DNA of 64,000 bases from Shewanella woodyi ATCC 51908 (GTDB lineage Bacteria; Pseudomonadota; Gammaproteobacteria; Enterobacterales; Shewanellaceae): contig NC_010506.1 in the NCBI RefSeq assembly GCF_000019525.1, forward strand, positions 3,100,001 to 3,164,000, given 5' to 3'. The notes under the pieces were generated by a model. It did not search any database. It was given only the letters and a program-made list of their open reading frames with translations, and was not told the origin of the DNA. Below, piece by piece: positions 36,282-45,615 of the stretch (within the stretch, counting starts at the first letter, position 1; each line of letters starts with the position of its first letter). Position numbers and translations under genes: made by a program.

Positions 36282-38813
36282 TTAGAACTTCATTGTTACA
36301 CCAGCAAAGTATGTACGACCAATAACGTCATAAACTTCTGGTACTGTTCCACCGTCACTACCGTTAGATACTTTTGATGGATCTTCATCAGTAAAGTTCT
36401 TAACACCAGCGCTTAACATCCAGTCATCGTTGATGAAGTATGTAGCTGACAGGTTGTGGTACAGAACTGAATCTACAGTATCACCTGTCGCTAAATCATC
36501 CATTTCACCGATATAACGGTTGAAGTACATAACGCTCCAATCGTCTTGGCCAGCTTTAATGCTGAAGTTGTTACGAACTTCTGCATATGCACCGAAGTTA
36601 CCATCGATTGTGCCAGTGTACTCTTTACCGTCTTGCTCGAAATTCAACAAGTAGGTGGTATCGTTGCTTACAACCCAATCAAGGTTTAATGCTTCAAAGT
36701 TGTAGGCTAAGTTAAAGTCAACACCGCTTGTATCTTGGAAACCAACGTTAGTTAGTGAGTTAGTCAAGTTAGACAAATCACCGTCTGCACCAATATTAAA
36801 GGTTTCACATGCTGATGCATCTCCCCCATAACAAGCATCGATACCAGCTTGTGTGTCGAGACGCGTAATGGCGTTTTCAACTTTAAAGCGCCAGTAGTCA
36901 ACAGTTAACGATAGACCGTCAACATAGCTTGGCGAGTAAACTAAACCAGCAGTATAAGACTCTGACTCTTCAGGCTTAAGATCTTCATCTGAAGTACGGT
37001 TGACTAAGATCTGTGGGTCTTTCTCGTTACCCCATGGATCAACCAAGTAGTCGTAAGAACCTGAGTTACCACCGTATAGTTCACTAACGCTTGGTGCACG
37101 GAAGCCTGTAGCCGCTACTGTACGGAGCATTAAGTCATCAGTTGCTTCATAAGTAAGACCAATCTTCCAAGTAGATGCATTACCAAATGTTGAGTAGTCA
37201 TCAAAACGTAGTGCGAATTCACCGGTTAGTTTATCAGTAAACGGCACGCTCACTTCTTGGAATACCGAGATAACATTGTAACTACCATCTGTTGGATCTT
37301 GCTGCGCTGCAGTACTTTCACCCGCTACAACAATTGGATCTGGATTGTAGTATCCGCTCTCGTAGCGATACTCAGCACCGATAGCGAATGCAACGGCACC
37401 TGCATCTAGGTCAAACAGTTCACCGTTAAGGCCTGCTGAGAATACATGCTGCTCGTTACCACCGTCAGCTTCTTCATCATAAGAAACACTATTGAGTACA
37501 TCTTGATCAGTCATTGGCTTGCCAGTTAACCAAGGATCTTGGTCAGCATAGATAGCATCGGCCATCAAGTTAGCGTTAATAGAGTTCTCTACGCCAGTTT
37601 TTGCTTTGTTATTACCGTAAGTGTACGAAGCATCCCAGTTCATACCTGTATTGATATCTAACGAACCTTCAAGGCCTGCAGAGATACGCCATGTATCAGT
37701 GTCCTGATTATAAATACGTGGACCCACGTCATTCATACGTTTTCTGTAGTTAACCTGACCGTTCTTGTCTGGGCTAATGCCTGCATCAATCATATCTTGA
37801 TCAAGCTCTAGGCAAGTCATAGGGTCATCACCAGGGGCACAAACATCTAGCATGATGTTGGCAGGCTGTGGTGCTAGCTGCTGGTTTGACTTACGCTTGG
37901 TATATAGAATGTCACCGGTCATTACGATGTCATCACCTAGCTCTTGAGTCATGTTAGCAAATAGGCTGTAACGCTTGCTTGGTGTCTGGTAGAAGCTGTC
38001 TTGTGTAAAGTCGTAGCCTTCTGAGCGGTCTACCCAGTTACCATTTTCATCTTTCACTTTACCGCCCAAAGAGCCGTTTGGAATAAATGAACTATTACCT
38101 GGATCTGTCCAGTCGCGATCAGACTGAATTACACCTTTACGCTCTGAATATGCGGCACCAAATGTGTAGTTTCCGGTATCTGTGTTAAAGCCATAAAGGG
38201 CGCTGATCTCACCATTTTCGCCATCGCTCTTATCGGTCATGCCACCTTGAACGTCAACTTGGAAACCTTCGAAGTCTTTCTTAGTGATAATGTTTACTAC
38301 ACCAGCAATAGCGTCTGAGCCATAAACAGCTGATGCGCCATCTTTTAAGATTTCAACACGTGCAATCATTGCTACAGGGATAGAGTTAAGGTCAACAGAG
38401 CTGTTTGCACCTGAACCTGAGTTCACCATACGGCGGCCATTTAGCAATACAAGTGTACGCTGTGAGCCCATTCCGCGAAGGTCTACTTGAGCTACACCGT
38501 CTGCGCCGTTGTTAGTGCTTGAACCTACTGCTTTACCGCCCATAGATGTTTGAGCTTGTAGCAATTCGTCAACGGTAGTAAAACCTTCGGCACGAATTTC
38601 GTCAGCACCAATTACGGTTACTGGCGATGCAGTTTCCATGTCTTGGCGCTGGATGCGGGAGCCTGTAACTGCAATGCGTTCAACGTCTGCACCCGCTTCT
38701 TCTGCAAAAGCAGTATTTGATACTGTAAATGTAGTACTTGATACTGATGCAATTAAACCTAGTTTAATTGCTGTCGCTAATTTATTACGTGAATGCTGTG
38801 ATGTTCTTATCAT
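36282..38813 (-). CDS. TonB-dependent outer membrane receptor
   Basis: This is an 843-residue receptor. The signal peptide ends about residue 37 (S-N-T-A-F-A). A TonB-box-like E-R-I-A-V-T-G-S follows, then the plug domain (about 60-180, with V-E-I-L-K-D-G-A-S-A-V-Y-G-S-D-A-I-A-G-V-V-N-I-I-T) and a 22-strand barrel ending F-A-G-V-T-M-K-F with the terminal aromatic needed for barrel insertion. This subfamily, common in Shewanella and other Alteromonadales, imports unknown substrates, probably peptides or sugars. No siderophore gene is nearby. Its long upstream region (38814-39482) holds a perfect CRP-like site. Confidence 0.93.
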   Translation of the reverse strand: MIRTSQHSRNKLATAIKLGLIASVSSTTFTVSNTAFAEEAGADVERIAVTGSRIQRQDMETASPVTVIGADEIRAEGFTTVDELLQAQTSMGGKAVGSSTNNGADGVAQVDLRGMGSQRTLVLLNGRRMVNSGSGANSSVDLNSIPVAMIARVEILKDGASAVYGSDAIAGVVNIITKKDFEGFQVDVQGGMTDKSDGENGEISALYGFNTDTGNYTFGAAYSERKGVIQSDRDWTDPGNSSFIPNGSLGGKVKDENGNWVDRSEGYDFTQDSFYQTPSKRYSLFANMTQELGDDIVMTGDILYTKRKSNQQLAPQPANIMLDVCAPGDDPMTCLELDQDMIDAGISPDKNGQVNYRKRMNDVGPRIYNQDTDTWRISAGLEGSLDINTGMNWDASYTYGNNKAKTGVENSINANLMADAIYADQDPWLTGKPMTDQDVLNSVSYDEEADGGNEQHVFSAGLNGELFDLDAGAVAFAIGAEYRYESGYYNPDPIVVAGESTAAQQDPTDGSYNVISVFQEVSVPFTDKLTGEFALRFDDYSTFGNASTWKIGLTYEATDDLMLRTVAATGFRAPSVSELYGGNSGSYDYLVDPWGNEKDPQILVNRTSDEDLKPEESESYTAGLVYSPSYVDGLSLTVDYWRFKVENAITRLDTQAGIDACYGGDASACETFNIGADGDLSNLTNSLTNVGFQDTSGVDFNLAYNFEALNLDWVVSNDTTYLLNFEQDGKEYTGTIDGNFGAYAEVRNNFSIKAGQDDWSVMYFNRYIGEMDDLATGDTVDSVLYHNLSATYFINDDWMLSAGVKNFTDEDPSKVSNGSDGGTVPEVYDVIGRTYFAGVTMKF

Positions 38814-39115
38814 TAAGGTTTACTCCCTCACTTGTTTATTATTATTGCGCCTTTTCTTGTTTCGAAAATGAATAATTATGGCGTTGCATTCGATACTGAA
38901 GTTTCACCTTAATACAGTCAATCAGCTATTTTATTAACGACTGATACAGCAAAGTTAAATAAAATAAGCTAATAGGTAAACAGGACAAATAGACAATGGT
39001 TTGCGCGCTATAAAACATCGAAATTGGTAGTGTTTGGCGCTAATATTCACTAAAAAAGTAGGGATTAACTTCGAGAGAGCGTTAACACTAGCGTAACCTT
39101 CGAAAATACAAATTT

Positions 39116-39131
39116 TGTGACACAGGTCACA
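39116..39131. promoter_or_regulatory. CRP-like site upstream of the TonB-dependent receptor
   Basis: TGTGA-CACAGG-TCACA matches the CRP consensus halves exactly with the required 6-bp spacing. It lies in the 669-bp gap 38814-39482, which has no gene, about 300 bp upstream of the receptor start. No other gene start is near, so catabolite control of the receptor is the likely meaning. Confidence 0.7.
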
Positions 39132-39482
39132 GAACTAGCTATAACCATGCTCATTCAGGCTCAATTTCATGGGTAGAATTTAAAGAGTTCAACAGAACAT
39201 CTGTAGTTTTTTAACGCTGTACAGCAAATATTCAGCTATATACTTGCTAGTAAGATAGGAATTAAAGAATATTTAACACCTAACCATAGTTACATATAGA
39301 TACAAGTTATTTGCGTAAGTTATACGGATTTTGTATTGCAACAAATAATCAATATATACTCATCACCGATATATTAATAATAGAGTTAAGCCAGATTAAA
39401 TTATATGCACAAGGTAGGATGTTATTTTATTTGTTATCCGCGTAAAATCTGAACTACATATTTTAAATTATAGAAATATTGC

Positions 39483-39914
39483 TCAAAAATAGTTCACTTC
39501 AACCGTATATGTAATTTGATGTTGTCCCTTCTCCATGGCTCTTTTTATCATCAACTCACCACCTACATTAAACTCAAACTCATCCTTGGTTAACTGGTAA
39601 TTTTGCTCTGATGTCTCATTCTCAAGTAGGGGAGTAAAATCGATATCTTGAGAATCCGCAGAGTAGACTCGGATCTGAACATCGGCATTCCCTGCACTAT
39701 TGATACGAAACATTCCAAGTGTCGATGGCGACTGGATACAGGCATCTCCAGTACGTGAGCCTAGTGTCATTCGACAGGATACATTAGCCTGATTTAAAAT
39801 ATCACCAAAATGGACCGACTTGGTTTCAGTGATCTGCAAAGGATCTATTAAGTTAAAACCAACTTGACCAACTAAACTGACAAATAGCACGGCACTTAGC
39901 ATATGCTTGACCAA
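39483..39914 (-). CDS. DUF4402-type minor pilin or adhesin subunit
   Basis: This 143-residue secreted protein follows the DUF4402 pattern: a short signal segment, I-T-E-T-K-S-V-H-F-G-D-I near residue 30, C and a second C in the middle, and a C-terminal beta strand ending H-Q-I-T-Y-T-V-E-V-N-Y-F. It is the last gene of the pilus unit, 48 bp after the usher gene, a position usual for a tip or minor subunit. The start here is TTG at 39914; an ATG at 39902 is the alternative and would lose the Lys of the signal peptide. Neither has a strong ribosome-binding site. Confidence 0.7.
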   Translation of the reverse strand: MVKHMLSAVLFVSLVGQVGFNLIDPLQITETKSVHFGDILNQANVSCRMTLGSRTGDACIQSPSTLGMFRINSAGNADVQIRVYSADSQDIDFTPLLENETSEQNYQLTKDEFEFNVGGELMIKRAMEKGQHQITYTVEVNYF

Positions 39915-39962
39915 TCACATTGAGTTTCAATCAATTATAGTCAGAAATGATAATAAAACAGG

Positions 39963-42900
39963 CTAATGGATCACGTTTCCCTCTCCGGTAAGCGCTATTA
40001 CGCCTAAATCAAGGTACTCACCTGGCTTTAGGTCCACATTGTCGTGAAACTTATCTCCAACAATGAGCTTATAGCGGCCAGGCAGAATACGTTCAAAAAT
40101 AAAAACACCATCAAACTCAACCCTGACTGCATATTCATTTTCAGCTGTATGACTTTGCAGTTTAATTGGCACTCCCTTTGCCACAGAGCCAGATGTTGTA
40201 AACAACTGCCCCTCCATCTCAGCGGTATATAGAATAGGAAATGGTACTTTCTCAATGTGCCCAGGATGCGGTTTAACACTAATCACACTTGCTAGCGGAA
40301 TAAGGAAGGGATCTGGCAGGCTGGCCTCATTCAGTTTTAGTCGTTGAGCTTGGGTAGTTTGCAGGTGAGTAATAAGCAACTCACCATTGTTATCCGTCTT
40401 CTCCCCGCCTCTGCTATGGCCTGAAAATGACAGTCCCCTAACTGGGAGCTCCCCATCATCTAGCTCACCATTTGCATTATCATCCTGAAATGCTTTTATA
40501 ATAATGGCCCCAGTATTTAAATAACTCGCACTGTCTTGTAGCAATAGGCCTGAGCTGGGTTGCCACAAAAAGGAGCTGCTCCATTTTAGTTGTGCAAACC
40601 AGTCTCCATCAGAAAAATTTTCTAAAACTAATCGAAGCGAGCTTTGATCAAAAAGGTATGAGATGGAATTTCTTATACTGTGAGCATTCTGCTCTTGAGC
40701 CTGATAACTCATCTCAACTTGGTAGTTAACATCATCACTTAACGCGGTATTCGCATTAACGACCCATTGGTTAAGCTCAAGCTCAGGTAAAATATCAATA
40801 TCGAGATAACTTCGAAGATACCAACTAAATAGCTTTCCAGAGATTGCAATGCGATCGTTCACAAGCTCTTGCGATCCATTGGACTGCCAACGTATGTTAT
40901 TGCTGTATGAGAGGCGGTTAAACTGACCAGCTAGTTGAGCATTTATCTGAATAAAATCATCAATCTGCATATACTCTTTCCAATTAGCTGATAACGCTAA
41001 GCTAAGTGAAGAGTCTTCAATATTGGTGTTAAGACTAAGGTTAGCCTCCTGTACTAACTCAGTTTGAGCACTTTCCCAAGAGTTAAAATTGTCAAAAAAC
41101 TGCCAATCTGCATTCCAATCAAAATTATCACTGCTCCCTTGCAGAGCAGCTCCTAAGGCATAACCGTCTCCACTATGAGCTAAATTGAGCTGAAAAAGGT
41201 TCTCCCCACCGAGTAAATTCATGCTCAATTTAGGAAGAAACTGCCAATCTCCGTCAGCGCGCTCCTGATTGATGAGGGACAAGCCTGCGGTGATATTTTC
41301 TGTTACTGCCCAGTTAGTATGCAAATAGTACTGCTTCAGGTGATCTTGATCTCTGACCATGGCACCTGCACTGACTCCTACACTTCCCTGTTCAAGTACT
41401 GACTGATCCAACACTTTACTAAATGATTCACTGCGACTCTCGCCACTGGGTCCGAAGAACCTTAACTGATATTGGTTTGTTCCTATATAGTAAGGCACCT
41501 CTGTAAAACGGTATCTTGCATCAACTCCCACCCGCTGAATCGCGATTAGGCTATTGTTTCTATAGAGTTCCACATCCCAATCAGGTTCAATTTCTCCTTC
41601 AATCACAATATGCCTAAAGTCATTTGTATAGCCATCACCAGCCGTAATAATGACGCCTAAGCCTGAACTGGACTCTGACACTAATGGCAAGGAGTGAGAG
41701 TCAACACTGCCGACTCGGTAATGTTTTACCCATTGATCGCTTAAAAATTTTTCAATATAGCCGTTGATATATTTTCCAGAATCAGACCAGGAATAACCCA
41801 GATAAGCATTATGTCCACCAAGATCACTTCGCCCCTGTATAAAGCCCTCATCACTCGTTCTCTTTACATCACCTAATTGCTGAGAGACGATCCCAAGATC
41901 AATATGCCCAGCGAGATCGCCGATATTGGCATTAAGGCTTTCTACAACCATAATCTGTTGTGATGCAAGCTTTTTCTGCTCCGCTTCAAACGCTTTAAAC
42001 TTTTGTTCTCTTGCTAAGAGTTGTGAAAGAGGAATATCGTTGGAAGCTTGTATCGTAAACCTTTGCCTTGAAGCATCGAAACGAATATTCAAACCAAACA
42101 TATGCTCTATCAGCCCTTTATCTAAATAAAGATCCCAGTCATCAAAGAAAACCTCTCCATCAGGAAACCCGCATGCTCCTTTATTATTCCAATAACTTAG
42201 TAGACCATTGCTCAGCTCTATTTTTCGTTCAGGAGATATAAACCAACCTGATAACGATAGGGACTCGGAATCAAGTTGTACTGGCAGCAAGAGCAGTTCT
42301 GCAAGTAGTTGAATAGGCAAATATTGGACGCCACCTTGCTGGTAAGCAAACATCTCATCACTTAATACCTGATCGCCATACTTCAGCTGACTGATAATAA
42401 AAAGTTCATCTGAAGTTGGTGAGCTTTCATAAGCGTAATACACTGTGTGCCCACACTCAGAGCTATTTACTCTCGTTGTAAAAATATTGGTGTCACTTGC
42501 TAATTTTTTTTTGGGCAGTAACCTTTGCTCTTTTACCAATATAGGTTCTTTTATAGTGGCTTGTAGTGGGATCTTCTCCCCTTGAATCATCTTCACCTGC
42601 TGTTGAGAAGAGCTGGGACTAGATAGCTCAGCATTAGGGTTAAGATTTACTGGCCTCATTGACCTGTTGCCCGTCGTTTTTTGCTCTAAACGGCGCCGCT
42701 CAGAGACGAACACCTCGACCTCATCAGAAGCAACGACTACTTGCTCCTTGCTATATTTAAACTCTTTCTCAAACAATGCATCGCTTAAAGATTGAGTTGA
42801 GTCAGTAGCATCGGCAACTCTTTCAAACCCTTTTAGACTCCGACCCTTAGCTTTATTGTTCTGTAAAATATTTTGATCAGTACCTTGCTTAGTATCACCT

Positions 42901-43079
42901 TTAGTATATTGGTTAGCTTCTAGTTCTTCCCGTTCAATGCTGGTAGTAGGATAAGGAGACACCTCTTCTAAATAGAGATAGATAAAGAAGAGTAAAAGTA
43001 ATGTGATAGAAAGTAGAAAAAGCATAGGCCATGATGACTTATGCTTTGACACTATATGATGTGATTCGTCTTTAGACAC
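39963..43079 (-). CDS. TcfC-like outer membrane usher with N-terminal membrane anchor segment
   Basis: This 1038-residue protein fits the CS1/alpha-type (TcfC-like) usher plan. It has a hydrophobic segment at about 19-38, a polar linker to about 200, and a domain at 205-345 with paired cysteines (S-S-E-C-G-H and G-A-C-G-F). Next come a large beta-rich barrel region (about 380-870) and a C-terminal region containing a carboxypeptidase-regulatory-like domain (D-D-N-A-N-G-E-L-D-D-G-E). Ushers translocate and assemble pilins through the outer membrane. The N-terminus carries 18 hydrophilic residues before the hydrophobic stretch, longer than a normal signal peptide. The chaperone gene ends 11 bp upstream, so they are co-expressed. 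Confidence 0.78.
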   Translation of the reverse strand: MSKDESHHIVSKHKSSWPMLFLLSITLLLLFFIYLYLEEVSPYPTTSIEREELEANQYTKGDTKQGTDQNILQNNKAKGRSLKGFERVADATDSTQSLSDALFEKEFKYSKEQVVVASDEVEVFVSERRRLEQKTTGNRSMRPVNLNPNAELSSPSSSQQQVKMIQGEKIPLQATIKEPILVKEQRLLPKKKLASDTNIFTTRVNSSECGHTVYYAYESSPTSDELFIISQLKYGDQVLSDEMFAYQQGGVQYLPIQLLAELLLLPVQLDSESLSLSGWFISPERKIELSNGLLSYWNNKGACGFPDGEVFFDDWDLYLDKGLIEHMFGLNIRFDASRQRFTIQASNDIPLSQLLAREQKFKAFEAEQKKLASQQIMVVESLNANIGDLAGHIDLGIVSQQLGDVKRTSDEGFIQGRSDLGGHNAYLGYSWSDSGKYINGYIEKFLSDQWVKHYRVGSVDSHSLPLVSESSSGLGVIITAGDGYTNDFRHIVIEGEIEPDWDVELYRNNSLIAIQRVGVDARYRFTEVPYYIGTNQYQLRFFGPSGESRSESFSKVLDQSVLEQGSVGVSAGAMVRDQDHLKQYYLHTNWAVTENITAGLSLINQERADGDWQFLPKLSMNLLGGENLFQLNLAHSGDGYALGAALQGSSDNFDWNADWQFFDNFNSWESAQTELVQEANLSLNTNIEDSSLSLALSANWKEYMQIDDFIQINAQLAGQFNRLSYSNNIRWQSNGSQELVNDRIAISGKLFSWYLRSYLDIDILPELELNQWVVNANTALSDDVNYQVEMSYQAQEQNAHSIRNSISYLFDQSSLRLVLENFSDGDWFAQLKWSSSFLWQPSSGLLLQDSASYLNTGAIIIKAFQDDNANGELDDGELPVRGLSFSGHSRGGEKTDNNGELLITHLQTTQAQRLKLNEASLPDPFLIPLASVISVKPHPGHIEKVPFPILYTAEMEGQLFTTSGSVAKGVPIKLQSHTAENEYAVRVEFDGVFIFERILPGRYKLIVGDKFHDNVDLKPGEYLDLGVIALTGEGNVIH

Positions 43080-43090
43080 AAATAGAATTT

Positions 43091-43882
43091 TTAAAGAACG
43101 ATTCGAGTCTCAACTACTTTTGCATCGGATAAGCTCTCACTCTCCCGATAACGCACAATGAGTTCACGACCTCTCTCAACTGGCTTAGATAACTCAATAG
43201 CAAAGGTGCGCGCTGTTAACTCTGTGTATACAGCTGCATTTTTATAACTACCTACGTTTTCTAACTCCTGACCACTTGATACCAAAAATAGTTCAATATC
43301 GCCATAACTACTTCTTAGCCCTTCACGCACTAGAGTAACCTCAACACTGGATTGAGTTTTCCTATCTAAATCAGCATCGATAAAGACTTCAGATGAGAGA
43401 GCGCCAAGCCTTAAGATCACTGGAATAGAGATCCGCATATAAGCTGTTACCGATAAACTCAAGGTATTGCTGGTATTTTTTTGTTCATTATCGATAGCTG
43501 TTGGTGCTAATGGGATCTGATGAAAGACAATATAACTTCGGTACTCACCTTCTGGGGTACCTTTAGGTAACCTTAAAGCCATCCTGACTCTCGTCCCCTC
43601 CTCAGGGGCCAAACTCACGCGCCTAGGAGAGTAACGAACAAATTTAGCTAAAGAGGTAGATGAGTTTTCCAAAGAGACATAATCCCCTGTTGGAAGTAAC
43701 TTTTTATCTTCAAAGTAGATATTATATCTGGCGTCTTGCTTGCCTTTGTTAACTAACGAAAATACAGCACTACGCTGCGCTTTATTATCTAACTCTACAC
43801 GAGTTGGCGTCACAAGAAGGTTGGCATAAGCCGCAGAACTAAAAAGTGAAGCTATAAAATAGCTCAAAAAAAATTTTTTCAT
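43091..43882 (-). CDS. Pilus assembly chaperone (PapD-like)
   Basis: This 263-residue periplasmic protein has a signal peptide ending A-A-Y-A-N. The N-terminal immunoglobulin domain shows V-T-P-T-R-V-E-L, an R-x-A-V-F-S-L-V-N-K-G segment, F-V-R-Y-S-P-R-R-V-S-L and R-V-R-M-A-L-R-L-P, matching chaperones of the alternative (CS1/EcpB-like) class. It would hold DUF4402 subunits for delivery to the usher. It lies between the major pilin gene and the usher gene on the same strand. A stem-loop precedes it in the pilin transcript. Confidence 0.85.
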   Translation of the reverse strand: MKKFFLSYFIASLFSSAAYANLLVTPTRVELDNKAQRSAVFSLVNKGKQDARYNIYFEDKKLLPTGDYVSLENSSTSLAKFVRYSPRRVSLAPEEGTRVRMALRLPKGTPEGEYRSYIVFHQIPLAPTAIDNEQKNTSNTLSLSVTAYMRISIPVILRLGALSSEVFIDADLDRKTQSSVEVTLVREGLRSSYGDIELFLVSSGQELENVGSYKNAAVYTELTARTFAIELSKPVERGRELIVRYRESESLSDAKVVETRIVL

Positions 43883-43965
43883 TATTATCGCCCAGCTAAT
43901 TTATATGAGACTGAATCTCAATATTTATTATTGGTTAGCTTGTACTACGAGCATGGTCTCTTTTT

Positions 43966-43999
43966 AACCGCTAAATATTTAAAGAGATACTTAGCGGTT
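43966..43999 (-). promoter_or_regulatory. Intercistronic stem-loop between pilin and chaperone genes
   Basis: A 9-bp stem (AACCGCTAA / TTAGCGGTT) closes a 16-base loop. It lies just after the pilin stop without a T run on the minus strand. It is more likely an mRNA-stabilising or attenuating structure that lets pilin exceed chaperone and usher than a full terminator. Confidence 0.5.
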
Positions 44000-44012
44000 T
44001 ATACAGGTACTT

Positions 44013-44483
44013 TTAGTACGTTACATCGACAGTATAAGTCAGGTTTTTAGCACCTGCTGTCGCACTTGCCGCAACGATATCTAAACTACCACCTACTTTT
44101 AACACAGCACTATTGCCAGTGACTGTTAATGTGTTACTTGACACACTGGGAGTAAAAGTTACACCAGGAACACTGGCTGAATCGGCCGCAGAAAGGGCAA
44201 TATTGACCGTTGTGTTATCAGCAGCGATGGTAAACTCACCAGATAAAGCGGCATTACCACCAGCAACACAAGCTGTACCTGAAGTGTTATCTGCATAGCC
44301 TAAAGTACAGTTACCGTCAGCAAGAATACTCACATCACCAAACTCCATCACAGCAGTTTCAGTGACAGAAATTGGGTAAACCAGATTGAAATTTGCCGTA
44401 CCTGTCGCTTGAGCAGCGTCAGCTTGAGCTGAGATAAAAAAAGTAGACGCAATCAGAGTAGAAAGTAGAATATTATTCTTCAT
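44013..44483 (-). CDS. DUF4402-type major pilin
   Basis: This 156-residue secreted protein has a signal peptide ending A-Q-A-D-A-A, then the DUF4402 domain: I-S-V-T-E-T-A-V-M-E-F-G-D near residue 38, two cysteines (N-C-T-L and T-A-C-V) and a C-terminal N-L-T-Y-T-V-D-V-T-Y strand. It is Ala/Thr/Ser/Val rich, as pilins are. Being first in the unit with a following stem-loop, it is the probable major subunit. The minor subunit at 39483 is a distant paralogue. No experimental role is known to me for this family. Confidence 0.8.
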   Translation of the reverse strand: MKNNILLSTLIASTFFISAQADAAQATGTANFNLVYPISVTETAVMEFGDVSILADGNCTLGYADNTSGTACVAGGNAALSGEFTIAADNTTVNIALSAADSASVPGVTFTPSVSSNTLTVTGNSAVLKVGGSLDIVAASATAGAKNLTYTVDVTY

Positions 44484-44971
44484 TATTTAAATCCCAAATA
44501 TTTTTATATTATTTTGTACCCTATGCCTAAAATAATTTTCACTGTTGTAAATAGCTCAAATTAAAAGCACAAGCTAATGTAAAAATGCTAGTTAAGCTAG
44601 CACCTTAAGAGCATAAGATATCAAACAAGAAACATTTTGCAACATCTTCGTTACAATCTTAGAAAAATAATATAATATAGCCGAAGACTCAAACAAATAA
44701 TGAACTCAAATCGTAACCATATTTGGCGAACAAAACAAAACCACAATATTTACAATGAGATAAAAAATATTATTTCTCCGAAGTATATTTATGGATAACA
44801 TTATTTTACCCATAAATATATTATGGATATATTTAACTCGTATTTTATAGGCAATTTGTTTTGAGAGAGTATCACAATGACAAATTGTATATTAAATAAA
44901 ATGTATTCATGTATTACCACAAGCTATTTAGTTTAGCCTCATATAAGACCACAATAAAATAATGGAATAAC
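44484..44971. promoter_or_regulatory. AT-rich divergent control region of the pilus locus
   Basis: This 488-bp gap has no gene. It is strongly AT-rich and would hold promoters for the pilin unit and the divergent gene at 44972. It contains an 11-bp perfect inverted repeat, TATATTTATGG (44784-44794) and CCATAAATATA (44810-44820), followed by a further TTATGGATATATTT copy at 44821. The arms are too short and close for a site-specific invertible switch. Regulator binding is more likely. Confidence 0.5.
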
Positions 44972-45571
44972 ATGTATAAATCCCTATTTACATACCGAGA
45001 TAAAAATACTCCTAAAAAAGAAGTTCAGCGGTTTGTAGTTGTATATTTTTCACCCAAGTTAAATCTGACTAAAATTGCTCACAGAGCAGTCAAAGCAGTC
45101 TATAAAACACGAGTTAGCAAACTCATTACCCTATTGATAATTAGCTTCCCATTTCATGCTACTGCCGCTATCACGATTACAGAGATACAACCTCTTAAGT
45201 ATCCCAGTGCTATAAAAAATAGCAGTAAGAGTTCAATTGTTGTCGTTAACTGGAAAGGAAAACTGGGGAAAGCGACGAATACTACCCTACTTGATAATGA
45301 CTACCATCAGGGTCGATACCTTATTACCTCTGATAGTACAGCCCCAATATCCATCGATTTTTTCCAGTTGGCTAATGAATACAAGATTAATTTGAAGAGT
45401 TTACGCGTCAGATACAAAAATCAGACATTGAAGTCATTTCCTGCAAGCGGATTAGCGAGCCCTGGTTTAGAGGGTGAGTATATTGATATTGGTGCTAAGG
45501 TTGTGGCGGGAAAAAATGCAACTCCAGGTATGAAGTCGCCTCAATACATCCTACGAATTGAAGAGCAGTGA
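44972..45571 (+). CDS. DUF4402-like pilus subunit with extended leader
   Basis: This 199-residue protein is divergent from the pilin operon. Residues 1-50 are basic and polar. A hydrophobic segment (about 51-66, L-I-T-L-L-I-I-S-F-P-F-H-A-T-A-A) follows, then a beta-rich domain. Its strands I-T-E-I-Q-P-L-K-Y and I-D-I-G-A-K-V-V-A-G-K-N-A echo the DUF4402 subunits, including the pilin L-K-V-G-G-S-L-D-I-V-A pattern. No good internal start closer to the signal segment exists, so the leader seems genuinely long. It lacks cysteines in the mature part. It may be another subunit or a tip protein; the homology is weak. Confidence 0.55.
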   Translation: MYKSLFTYRDKNTPKKEVQRFVVVYFSPKLNLTKIAHRAVKAVYKTRVSKLITLLIISFPFHATAAITITEIQPLKYPSAIKNSSKSSIVVVNWKGKLGKATNTTLLDNDYHQGRYLITSDSTAPISIDFFQLANEYKINLKSLRVRYKNQTLKSFPASGLASPGLEGEYIDIGAKVVAGKNATPGMKSPQYILRIEEQ

Positions 45572-45615
45572 GCCTTAGGCAAGCTCCCTGCTCTGCAAAT
45601 ACCATTAATTAATCA

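Noticed and set aside
44784..44820. Possible invertible phase-variation switch for the pilus
   Set aside because: Arms are only 11 bp with a 15-bp centre and no recombinase gene is nearby.
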